Source: Aphanomyces cochlioides (Eukaryota; Oomycota; Saprolegniomycetes; Saprolegniales; Verrucalvaceae). Taken from it: a stretch of 64,000 bases of DNA. The stretch spans positions 3,534,001-3,598,000 of the forward strand of contig JAHQRK010000001.1 of NCBI GenBank assembly GCA_019828595.1. The letters run 5' to 3'. Positions 18,919 through 29,382 of this stretch are shown here, one piece after another. The position numbers and the translations under genes were made by a program. The notes below the pieces were generated by a model that worked only from the letters and a program-made list of their open reading frames with translations, was not told the DNA's origin and searched no databases. Every line of letters begins with the position of its first letter. Position 1 is the first letter of the stretch.

Positions 18919-20475
18919 ATGGCAAGCAACCGTTCTGTCTGGTATGTTCTCGTGGATGAAGAAGGTAAAGCGTACAAGAAGACGCCGGCAAACTTTGTCA
19001 AGATCTCTGCCAAATATTTTAGTGCTCATCTCAAGAAAGCTGTGCATGCGAAGGACCCGAACATTTTCGCGGGAATTGATGCCGCTCAACTCAAGGTCTA
19101 CTCCAACAAGGCGGCATTTGACGGAAAGCGCGAACCTCTTGATGTGAAGCAAAAGATTGGATATCTACTCGGCAACACGGACGAGCTTTGTGTGGTTGTT
19201 CCTTCTCACGCTGTGGTGGCTGCTTCTGATGGATTTGAATCTGCCCCCAAGAAACTAAATCTATGTCTCAACCAACCGATTTCATGCCTTCAAATATGCC
19301 CAAATGGTTGATGATTGCATTACCTCAGGAGATGGGAAGCATTTACCGTATCCAAATGACAAACTTGAAAAGATTTTCGTCCGAAAGTGTACCAAGACAT
19401 GTATGCTTTATTGGTGGACAAGATTGAAAATGGCGACAAGGCCTTTGGGATCTCAGGAACGCCAGGGATTGGCAAGTCGCTCTTTTTTGCCTATATATTG
19501 TACCGCTTGGTTCATCGCCAGTCTTTCCGAGTCTCTTTCAAGCGAATCATCTATCAAACTGGTCTCGAGTTCGAAATGTTCGACTTGGAAAACTTCATTG
19601 TGTTTGCAGAGGAAAGTTTTGGCTTGCAGAACTTGTTGGATGATCGTGACACGTTTTACATAATTGATGGAATGAAATCAGTCCCAGTTTCATCATCCTG
19701 CAGCGTTCTTTACATTGCTTGTCCTCAATCGAAGGAGTACAAGGAGTTTGTGAAACAACGAAAAGCAAAAGAATGGTTTATGCCTGTTTGGACCCTCAGT
19801 GAGCTTGACGCTTGCCGTAAAAGCTGCTACCCTCGCTTTGATATGAAAACATTGGACGATCGATATCGTATTTTTGGCGGCATTGCGCGGACTGTATTTC
19901 ATCCTCTCCCGCTATGTTGCGTGAAATGGAGGCATGTTTAGCGGATGTGATCAAAGTCCAAAATTTGCGCGATATTGGCAGCCCATGGTGCATATTTCAG
20001 ATTGCGGATATGTGACTCCATATTGCTGTCTAGGACGATGGCAATTACCAGTTCGAATGTGTTGATATTGCTTCCAAATATGTCGGCGAGCAGCTCTGGC
20101 AGAAACAGTCCAAGGAACTTGAAATGAAATCAAGGAAAGAGCTCTACGGATCTATCGGCCCATTTGAGTGTCCATGTTACAAGTACCCGATGAGAACAGA
20201 TCGGTATATCATCTTTATGGTGACTATGAAGTGTCCACAGAATCGGCCGCCACGGCACTGGGGGCTGCGTGGCGTCGCGCTGTTGTGTAGTCAGCACGAA
20301 TGGTTGAAAATCTAAATGACTTGTGTGGTGGACGACCAAGCGAGATGTTAATACACTTGTTTGAACTCTACGGCCATCAAGTCTTTTCACATGCCGGTAG
20401 AATACTCAAACGTCGAAAGTTGGATGGTGGTAGCATCTCCGGTTTCCTGTTGAATGGTTTGGATGGAGAATGAGA
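18919..20475 (+). pseudogene. Crinkler (CRN) family effector-like gene, copy 1, decayed
   Basis: The order is N-terminal ubiquitin-like header (from MASNRSVWYVLVDEEGKAYK, ending near VVVPSHAV), then a P-loop NTPase domain (Walker A GISGTPGIGKS near 19450, FYIIDG as Walker B), then a nuclease-like C-terminal segment. This matches the CRN header-NTPase-nuclease layout. It is broken: the frame shifts near 19300 and again near 19380, stops occur from about 19940, and a foreign segment of about 180 bp (20112-20295) interrupts the C-terminal part. The sequence preceding the ATG (AATTTCCCAA..) is shared with the copy ending at 45639. It cannot make a full protein. CRNs are known in oomycetes and others as host-targeted or nuclear-acting effectors; a role here is not shown. 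Confidence 0.8.
20112..20295 (+). pseudogene. Dynein heavy chain C-terminal fragment inserted in CRN copy 1
   Basis: Relative to the CRN copies at 44 kb and 56 kb, about 180 extra bases lie between the LWQKQS segment and the segment encoding NLNDL. Their translation contains YKYPMRTDRYIIF and RHWGLRGVALLCS. This follows the conserved end of dynein heavy chains, which has a CP-Y-K-P-RTD-IF pattern and then W-LRGVALL. The identification is by memory of the family pattern, so moderate. The insert is open in one frame and has no flanking repeat that I can see. Confidence 0.6.
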
Positions 20476-20588
20476 GTCCTTCAAAAGAGATTCAAGTATG
20501 AAGAAATCCATGGAGCACAATTAAGAGCCATTTGACAATAGAGAATTTTCGGAAAGCATTTATGACTTTCATTTCACCTAAGGTTATG

Positions 20589-21346
20589 TGTGGGAACGGG
20601 AATGTAGGTCGTAGCCGCAAGAAAATTAGAAGGGGTTGTCGATAGACTGGATCTTAGGTGGGACTAAGATCAACGCAGACACTCGGAGCAACAAGCAAGG
20701 TTGATGGAGGGCAAGGTTGGGCAGAAAGTTGGAGTCGGATTCTTCCTTGGAGGCACGTAGGGACACTCGCGTATGCGTGAGACTTCGGAGGAGGTTGTAC
20801 TGTGGTCCAAGTACTACGTCTAGCTGCGGCTGACGTTGATGCAGGGCAATGGGGAGAGATAACAATCGGTGTCGGCTTCTCACGAGGCAGCCGGCGGAAC
20901 TCACTAAGCTGTCTTGGACTTGGGTACGCTTCTGGCCACGCCGCAAACTCACAGGATTGGTAAGCGAGGCAAAAAGAAGAGTGAATTTAAAGTTAATCTA
21001 TCCTGGGTTCTTGTTTTGGTTGGTCTGCGCGGCTCACGCTGTTCGAATGTCTTGTTGAGTCGGGTGCAACATGCTGTTTGCGCAAATTGCTTGGTGGAGC
21101 AGCTTCGTCGCGAAGTCTGGGGGATCTATTCGGTGACCATCTGGTGGAGTCTGACTCCATGTGGTATCCAAGCCTGGCGATATCTTAGAGTTTGTATGGT
21201 TCATGGGGACGGCTGGTTTGCTTGACTAAACCGCGGAATCTTCGCCAAGGATGTGGAGTCCAAGACATACGGTTCTTCCAAGCGCTGGCCCTTGGCTAGC
21301 AAGGGCACCTTGTAGTCATTGTTGGCTTGACTTTTTCGGCATCACA
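20589..21346 (-). repeat. 3' LTR of the gypsy element
   Basis: Direct copy of 31730-32486 with TG...CA ends on the coding strand. It contains a 108-codon minus-strand frame identical in both LTRs, probably fortuitous. Because plus-strand ORFs start just beyond its inner edge, an antisense promoter in this LTR is plausible (inference). Confidence 0.92.
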
Positions 21347-21425
21347 ACCACCCTGGTCACCTCGAGACACGCGGAACGAGTGACCACAACGGATGCCAGT
21401 TTTACCATCGCAACGTCAGTCTCGT

Positions 21426-22198
21426 ATGGCTCGCAGTCATTCTGTGCTGACTAGCGACTCATCTGATCTTGAAGCAAAACGTCCGATGTATTCGCAAGAT
21501 CACCTCAGCAAGCCATGGCGCGTATCCAAGAGGGTAGCCAGTTCGTCTCAAGCACCTGCTTCGTCGAATGACACGGCGGCCCCAGAACCTCCAACGGTGC
21601 TGCACGAGGCTTCTTCAGCTCCTTCCACTGCTCCTTCGTGGACGGATCATACACCATGTCGTGGGACTGAGTCGGCCGAGAAGCGTCCGACTCCGGGGAT
21701 GAGTCGAGCTCCTTCAACACATGAGGAATCGGATACTCAGAGCGACTGTGAGCCCGTGGGAGCTGGTCCCGGTCCTTTCAGCGAGGGTGTGGCTGAGGAA
21801 TTGGTCAACTAGGCGCGTTACTTGGTCAATCTTGAACGCCAATCTGACATCCATCGGGCTGCCATCGGGCTGCCATCGAGAAGTTGATCGAAGAAGTCGG
21901 CCGGCTCAAGCTTGCGGTGGACCAATTGACGGCTGTCGAACGTAACGGCTTTTGCGGGGTGTTGGATCTGGAGTCTGGTGAGATGTGCCTTGAGCCGTAC
22001 GATACGTGTCCCGCGCGCCGTGCGGGCGACCACCGAGATCGGGTCCGAGGAAGTCGCCGCAGTGGTGAACTCTGCGGTATGTTCACCACCAAGCGCAAGC
22101 CTTGCGAGAACTTGAAGTCTACTTGCCCGGCGCGTCTTCAAAATCGCCATCCCCCTCAGCGACCGGGTTGGGGGGTGGAGTCTGATGCTTCCCAGTAG
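21426..22198 (+). CDS. Antisense ORF A of the gypsy element: C2HC-type zinc-binding protein, frame broken
   Basis: Opposite in strand to gag-pol. The first part (MARSHSVLTSDSSD) is Ser/Pro-rich and disordered. The second (from about 21884) has a helical stretch (RLKLAVDQLTAVERNGF) followed by two zinc-like modules, C-x10-C-x6-C-x7-H (CGVLDLESGEMC then TCPARRAGDH) and C-x9-C-x6-C-x7-H (CGMFTTKRKPC then STCPARLQNRH). The spacing resembles an SCA7-type finger. A TAG near 21810 may be removed by an intron starting GTGAGC near 21750. An exact 11-bp tandem duplication (CGGGCTGCCAT, about 21855-21876) shifts the frame between the parts. I know no named family; capture of a host gene or a lineage-specific retroelement gene are both possible. 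Confidence 0.5.
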
Positions 22199-22354
22199 TT
22201 TCCACTTAACGCGATAATGATTTTTGGGGGTCCTCTCGTACTTGATGTGGCGGTTGCTTCATTTGGAGTCAGACAATTTTGACCAATACATTCTCGTCAA
22301 TTCCCGCCAGTTGGTGTCTTTTCTCTTTTTGATCTCGGTACGTGTCGAACATTC

Positions 22355-24621
22355 TTGATTTTCATATCAGCTCATCAAGAGACCAAGCCAACTAAGTCTG
22401 CACACCCACCCAAGGCCGGTCAATGGGCGATTGATGCGGTTGCTGAGCACATGGCCCGCTTTCGTCGTCAGTCGCTTCCGGTCCTGGTGGACTCTTCCGC
22501 CCAGTTGGAGTCCCAATCATCTGCACAAGTTTCGCGCCGTTCCAGTCTTTTGGGCTCTGTCCTCTCTGGCATGCGTCCGCCCCCGGTAGTCCACGGCTAT
22601 TCAGCCAAGGGTGATTCATACGATCGTTCGTCGAGACGACATCCTGTGACGAAACGAACGCCTGTCACGTCCGACTTTGTCTTGCCACCTCTGTTGGCTC
22701 TTCCTCCGGCGCCACCATATTCAGCGCCGTCCACTCCGTCTTCATCGGCGTCTTCTTGTGATGAGTGGGTGTACGATCGTCACGATCTTTACCGGCCAGC
22801 AATTGAGATCACCGAAAGCGAGGCGGAGATCTTTGGTTCGCCCAGCTTCGATACGCCTGGCCACGAGTTCGAGTATCGGCCAACAGAATTGAAGCGAGAG
22901 TGTGTGATCCCGAGGTGGACCATCCTTGCGGCTTTGCGACGTCGCTCCACACTCTTCGAAAGTCAAGGGCGCCATCGTCATCTGTGTTGGATGTTGCAGC
23001 TCCCCCAATCTTTTGCATCAAGGAGGAGCCAGTCTCTTCAAGTGCACCTGCGGAAGCTCCCCTCGAAGACCCTGATTTCACGGTTTCATGGGAGGATGAG
23101 TCAAATGCCGAGGAGGCGGATGCCGAAGCAAGCATATTGGCTGAGCGCTCTTGGCGGGCCGAAGTCGAAGACTCTTTGACAATTGCCACAGTCGATGGTG
23201 AAGTGATGCTGCGATACTTGCCACGCATTGTGCCGGCCAGTGCTCCTCCGACGTCGGCTCTTTCAACCACAACTGCCAAGGATGGAGCTGGGCTCTCGAG
23301 GGAAGGAGAAGACTCCAAAGCGGAGGAGTCCGACTCTGTTACTTTGGAATTGAGCGAATCGGACGGTGATACTAGTGGCTCTTCGAAGACTCTGCCGACC
23401 GTTATGATCGCTGACCCACAACCAATCATGCGGGGCGACTTGATAGCTGGCTGGGAGAGATTCCTGCCGGACTCGGACTCCTTGCTTCCTGCCGCTCAGG
23501 AGATGGTGCTGGCACAGCGAGTGTTGTTGCAGACTTCCACTGAGTTGCACGAGCAGGCAGCCGAAGGCTTCGATCAAGATGTTGTGCGCAAGAAGTTGAG
23601 AGCCCTTCAGCAAGCCTCCGTGGCCCTGTCTGGCAGTGTGGTCTCTTTCTCGGCTAACGTCTCCCTCGAGGTCGAACAATTGTCTGGGCGTTTGGATGCG
23701 TCCGAGAAGGCAAACGTTTCCTTAGGCTCGCGTTTGGCTGAGTTGGAAGCCCAGTTCTCTGCAGTGGAAGCGTCGCGTGCTCAGCATGTGAGTGGTCTCT
23801 CTTTTGGCTTTTGGTTGATCTTCTGATAGGACCAGGAAATACTCAAGAAGATTGACACCATAAATGACATCTTGGGCCAGATCGGGGCTCTTGCGCCTTC
23901 TGCCACGGCTGTCCCGGGTTCTGTAGCATCCACCCATGAAGATCGACTGAGGAAGCTGGAGGAGACTGCCCGCGCGTGGCCACAAGTTGCTGCAAAAATG
24001 AATGATCGTCTCGGCCAGTTGGAGCAGTCATCATCAGTGGTTCAGTCTTCGGCTCTTCCGCTCGCGGCGCCATCTGCCCCGGCTGAAGGAGGATGGCAGG
24101 ACGAAGTCGCGTCAGATTCAGCAGTGGCATCCCCAGCTGCCGGTGGTCAAGACAACTTGCCGAGCGAGCCTGATTCGGAGGAGGATCCTTCTGGGTCTTC
24201 TCAAGTGGAGTCCCTGCTTGTTCAAGCATCCAACACTGGTGAGCAACCAAGCGCCTTGTCTGAGCACGACTGGGATGTTTATTCTCGGATGTTGGGTATC
24301 TCGGCTGACGAGCTGAAGGCCGCGAAGAATCTTCCTTTTGAACCAAGCACCAGGTATCCCAACCGTGCTCGTTGCGGCTTCGTTGGCACAAGTCGGGTTG
24401 CATGCCTGAACCCTTTGGGAAGTTGCGGAAAGCACAAAGCCGAGGAGCTCCTTCCTGCGGAATTAGAGCGAGAACGGCGGCGTCAAGTGGCGAATGGTAT
24501 TTTCTTGCTGTTGGTTCCAGTCACTCGGCGAACGGCCGCTATTAAGCGAGAACGACGAGCGGCCAGAAAGACTGCTGCAGCTGACGGTGGTAAGGGATCT
24601 TCCAAGAAATCCAAGAAGTAG
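22355..24621 (+). CDS. Antisense ORF B of the gypsy element: coiled-coil plus C2HC zinc-binding protein, spliced
   Basis: Plus-strand gene of about 700 codons. It opens with QWAIDAVAEHMARFRRQ and a Pro/Ser-rich region, changes frame near 22890-22910, and continues through an acidic region and a coiled coil (LEVEQLSGRLDASEKANVSL). A textbook 42-bp intron (GTGAGT...ATAG, about 23787-23828) joins it to DQEILKKIDTINDI and the end. The C-terminus has a C-x9-C-x6-C-x2-H module (RCGFVGTSRVACLNPLGSCGKH region) and a basic tail ending SSKKSKK. The module recalls those of ORF A. The frame change near 22900 may be an unrecognised intron or a true mutation. It ends tail-to-tail with pol, 165 bp from the integrase extension. 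Confidence 0.5.
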
Positions 24622-24785
24622 GAGGTTGAGCATTTGTAGTCTTGTATTGATCGAATAACTTCCATTTTGTTTGCCTTCTTTTGTCAATCGTGGGTTCCTC
24701 GAATTTGCCTAAGTTTTGAGCAATCCGCCTCATGCGCCCGAGTTGGCGCCGTACGGCTTGTGCAGTACGAGGCGGGCTCCATAGG

Positions 24786-26632
24786 TTACACCGTTGTAGC
24801 CGCTTCTTGAAGAGGCCCTTCAGGAGCGGTGGGGGCTGGGTTCAAATCATCATCGACCATCATTGCTAGCCGACTCCACCCAAGTCGGTCTCTATGGAAC
24901 TTCGTCAATTCGGGGGTGGACTCCAACAGAGCTTCAGGCTCCCAAGTCCATGGTCCATCATTGATCAACTGTACTTCTAGCTCTCGGATGCCACCATTGA
25001 GACGAGTATTCCTCACAGCCACGGGCACCTGAAGAGGAGTCCCTGGAATGGGCTGTTGCCGATTGGTAAAGGAGGTGTCAGGCAGTAATTCTTCGTCGAA
25101 GTCGACTGGAGGCATGTCTTCTAGTAATTCAGTTGGCCTCAGGGGACTCAGTCGTCGTGTCTTCAAGCGAGAATCATGAATAGTCGTGTAGAAGCGATGG
25201 TTCTTTCCTGATTTCAAGCTTATGACTTCGACTTCGCTGGCGTAATTTTCGGTCGATTCACCACTCTGAACGGTCCATGCCAGAGGTGAGCAAGCTTGAG
25301 CTTGACTCCTGGCTTGACTTTGTCGATATAGACCCATACTGCGTCACCCACTCTGATTCGAGAGTCAACATCAGCCGGGAGTCCTTCATTGTGTCGTCTG
25401 GCTCGTTCTTCCACAGCTTGTTTGACCAGTAGACGGGCCATGTCCATACAATGAGCGTGTTGGTGGTAAAGTTGCAGTCTCCATTCATATGAATCCAAGT
25501 TGGCGTCCGTCTTCACGGATGGTAAACTAGCCATCATGGTGGTGTACGGATCCCACCCATGCATCAGGAAGAATGGGGTCTCCTTCCTGGTGGCTGACAC
25601 TGAGATTCGTTCGACTACGTCGTCCCAGTCTCGTTGGTGTGGGTCATGGATGTACCATTTCACCATCCTTGTGATAGTCTGGATTCCTCGTTCAGCGGTA
25701 CCATTGGCTTGAGGTCGGTATGCAAAGGTAGGAGACTGACTCTGACCGAGCATTGCTGCAAAGTGTTTGAATACCTCACTCATGAAACTGGGTTCTCGGT
25801 CATGTCTGAGCTCTCTGCAGGCACCAAACCTTCTGAAGACCGCCTCTTCGTATGCTTGAGCAATTGTGTGGGCATGTCTGTTTGGTGTAGCCTTGACCAT
25901 GACCATCGCTGTAAATATATCTTCGAAGAGGACTAGTTGAGTGTTTCCGCGGAAGGACTTAGGGAGGTCTGTTTCAATGTCGAAGCATACGATGTCCATG
26001 GGTCTTTGCGGCAGAAGATTGCCTGGGGATGGTGCTTTGATGTGCGGTGAAGGAGCGCCAGTAGCGCAAGTTTCGCAGTTTTCGCAGTAAGTTTTGGTAT
26101 CCGCATACATCGAATCCCAGTAGTAGAAGGCTTTGGCTTTAGCGTAGGTCTTCATGAACTTGAAATGTCCTCCTTGGACTCCATCATGACATTGCTGGAG
26201 GATTTCAGTCACTAGGGATCGTGGTATGACTAGTGACCAAGTGAGTTGAGGAGTCGGACTCCGTTTGGTTGACCAGAGGAGTCGGTAGAGGGCTCCTTCT
26301 TCGCATATATCGAACTGATGCACCGTCTTGGCCATTTGTTGACATTCTCGTTGGGATAGACCGTCAAACTCGCCTCTGATGTACTTCTTCATGTTGTTTC
26401 TCGATCTTGTGCGCGGGATATTCGTTGAAGGCGGATATGTGCCAGGGTGTCGGACTCTTGTCTTTGGGCTACTAGAATGGTTCCGCGTGAGGCCGTGATA
26501 GCAAAAATTGATGGGGGGTATCGCCAGGCTTACACACGACGCCACCCCGAGACCGAGACGACGCCGCAGTGGAGTCAGGTTGAGCCAAGTATTGTAGGTG
26601 CTCCGGGAGTGGAAATCGGATGTCGTGGACAA
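24786..26632 (-). pseudogene. Gypsy integrase with C-terminal extension, one frameshift
   Basis: 26632-25220 is the main frame. It has the N-terminal HHCC zinc region (GVQGGHFKFMKTY, then YCENCETC) and the DDE core with FDIETD, LRHDREPSFMSE and YRPQANGTAERGIQT. It then runs to GDAVWVYIDKVKPG and WHGPFRVVNRP. At about 25245 the frame shifts, and the protein continues in 25337-24786 with YASEVEVISLKSGKNHRFY and HDSRLKTRRLSP, the usual end of gypsy integrases, plus an acidic/Pro tail. The shift separates the tail from an otherwise intact enzyme. Integrase inserts the cDNA into the genome; with this break the element may need help in trans. Confidence 0.85.
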
Positions 26633-26639
26633 GGTGCGG

Positions 26640-29313
26640 CAGCCAGTTTAAAGAGTGCAGTAAATCGAGCGTAGAGGGGTCGGTCACCTCACCTGTCGTC
26701 CGGTCGGTTAAGCCTTGTGAAGCCAGGTAATCGGCTGCACCGTTCCACACGCGTTTCACATGATGGAATGACGGACTGGCAAGCTGGTTGTTGAGCGTGT
26801 GAACTTCAGCAAGCAGTGTCTGCAAGTGGCTTGGTACACCTCATCCGATTGGGTACCTCCTGGATAACAAGCCGTGAATCTCCAAAGACTCGGACGCTGG
26901 TGAGGTGGAGGCGGATAGCTGCTGATAGTACCGCGAGGAGACCTGCATATTCGGCCCCATTGACTGTAGTGTCTGTGACAACGCCATATCCGGCCCATAG
27001 GATCTTCCACTCGGGTAGCTGTCACAGGATCGCACCAAAACCACCCACTCGTTCAGAAAATTTGATGGAGCCGTCAAATGTAGCTATGACAGCGGACTCT
27101 TCGGCGGTGAAACACGGTAGGCTCTGTTGCACTGGAGTCAGAGATCTCGTGGACTTCAAAGGGGTGTATAGTGTAAGATCGTCCATTGTAGAGTCCGATG
27201 GCGGGCAAAGTGAGGAGGCCAGCATCATCGGGATGCCATTGAGTCCTTGAAGGTTGGAGGAGTCCACCACTTGAATTGTCCATGGAGATAACATTGCAGC
27301 CCAGGAGAGGTGATCAGTGCGTCCTTGTTTGTCCTTTCGGATCCAATTGATGATAGCATGCTTGGAGTACACTGTCAACGAGTTGTTCCGTAGTTCATAG
27401 AAGCAGACCTTGAGGGCGTTTAGTAGAGCCAGAATCTCCCTTTCCCAGTGCTCGTAGCGAGGTTCGCCACCTTTGAGAACACGTCCGCAAAATCGCACTG
27501 GATGGAGGAGTCCATCATGTTCTTGACATAGGGTGGCCGATATGGCCCAGTTCGTGACGTAGAGCAGCACGTGGAAGGGAAGGTTCGGATTGGCGTGCTT
27601 GAGGACTGGAGTGTTAGCGTAGGCACGTTTGAGCTCATCGAACGCAGCCAAAGCGGCCGAGGAGACAGACCCTTGGCGCAGCTGGTCATCTGATATCTCG
27701 TATAGGCAGCTGGCTTTAATGGAGTAGTTCTCGATGAACCTGGAGTAGAAGTTGATGGATCCCAGGAAGGATTGCATGGCTCGAAGCGATTTGGGGAAGG
27801 ACATTTGCAGGACCTGATGGAGTCCTCGGGGCTTTGCGTGGACTCCCTCCCGCGAGATAAGATGCCCCAAAAAGTCGACAACCGTCTTCCCGAACTTGCT
27901 CTTGAGGGCGCTGATGCTGATGTTGAAGTAGGTTAATCGTTGCAGAATGCGATCTGTGAGGTTCACGACTCCAGTCCACGAATCCGCCCCATCGCCGATG
28001 TCATCGACAAACGAGGGTCGGTTTGCTTGGGCTGGCATCGAGGAGGCATCACGCACATGACCGATTTGGAACATGTCTCGGGGCTCACCGTCTTCGTCAA
28101 CCTCGTTCATTCCCGGCGGCAGATCGACAAAGCCATAGAGCGCATTAGTGATCATTCTTTGATAGATCATCGGCGCATTCTTCAATCCTTGACCCATACG
28201 TGTCCACTCAAAGTGTCCCAAACGGCAAATGAAAGCGCTAATGAGTCGTGCTCGTTTGGTGGCACGCACCACCCAGAAACCACTGGCATTGTCGAGGGAT
28301 AGGAGCCACTGCACCGCATGGAAGCCTGATAGCATGGCGTCCAAGGTAGGCATTGGGGACCTCATCAGTTCCTGGAGGTCATTGATTCCACGGTAGTCGA
28401 TGCAGAGTCGGATATCAGATCCACCCTTCTTGAGTACGATTACAATTGGGGACGCCCACTGAGAGTTGGAGAAGGTGATGAGTCCATAGTTGAGGAGTCC
28501 TCGGAGTAATTCAAACAGCTTTTGGAGGTGTTCAGGGCGGACTCGTCTCGGCCGGTGGGCGATGGGTTTAGCTGATCCCACGTCAATGTCGCAAACAGTT
28601 CCTCGCGCTGGAGGTGGGAGGCCGTTCCCAGACCGGATGAAGTATGCCTTGTATTTGTCGAGCACTTCGCGCATCTGCTGTCGTTCTTCTTCGGATTGTC
28701 CGACTTCCCCGTAGTCCAGTTGGTCCATATCGAAAGGCACTTGAGGGGGAATCTCTGGAATGAGAGCTAGCTGACTCTCCATCTCTTCTGATGTCAGATC
28801 GACCCCTTCTCTGATGACCACTTCCGAAGGTAGTGTCTTTTGATCAAGATCAGGAGGAGGCGCCTGCAAGGTAAAGATACTTGGAGGAGGGAGCCCATAG
28901 TGATGTTCTGTGGTGAAGTATGAGAAGTTGGACTCCTGCCTGGTGGAGTCGTCCACCAGTACTGCTTCATTTCCGTCTTCTCCAACCAAGTCTTTTCTTG
29001 CGTCGACGTCTCCAGGTTTGGCGTCAGCCTCTCTTTGGGTCAGTCTTCTAATTCCTGACTGGGTTAGGAGTGCTTCTGGGGGAGCTCTTGGTGGTCTGTC
29101 CGTGTAAGGCATTTCAGGACAGTCACCCGCCATGACTTGGTCTCGCATTCGTTGGTACCGTGTTGAATAACTTCCTTCGTAGGCTGCGGCCTTCCATTCC
29201 TTATATCGCATACTGTTTGTGCGCACCATGGTGTGGTCATTGGGTCGGTCACCTGTAGCGGAGATAGCTCCAACAACTGAGTGGGGTGGTAACACAAGTA
29301 GCGAATTTCCCAC
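26640..29313 (-). pseudogene. Gypsy reverse transcriptase and RNase H, interrupted
   Basis: 29313-27022 encodes the RT. Its palm motifs include SPIVIVLKKGGSDIRLCIDYR, SLDNASGFW, MGQGLKNAP and the catalytic SFVDDIGDG (F-V-D-D variant of YxDD). It is followed by the connection domain and the start of RNase H (ATFDGSIKF). An in-frame TGA at 27022-27024 stands where Trp would fit. Beyond it the RNase H continues (NGAEYAGLLA, VFGDSRLVIQEV) to a frameshift near 26830, and then GAADYLASQGL completes the domain. Upstream, a single TGA (29383-29385) is all that separates RT from the protease frame. Despite near-identical LTRs, pol thus has at least three interruptions. Confidence 0.88.
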
Positions 29314-29382
29314 ATTGGTGACTCGATATGACCTAGGAGTGCCTGAGTCGTCGAAAATGGCCGTGGTAACCCATCGGGCTCC

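Noticed and set aside
20626..20952. 108-codon minus-strand ORF, repeated at 31766-32092
   Set aside because: It lies wholly within the LTRs and is duplicated only because they are. The composition is not protein-like and no family is recognised.
21505..23429. Minus-strand ORFs in the 3' part of the gypsy element as further pol domains
   Set aside because: No retroelement motif. Coding character, zinc modules and the intron are on the plus strand.
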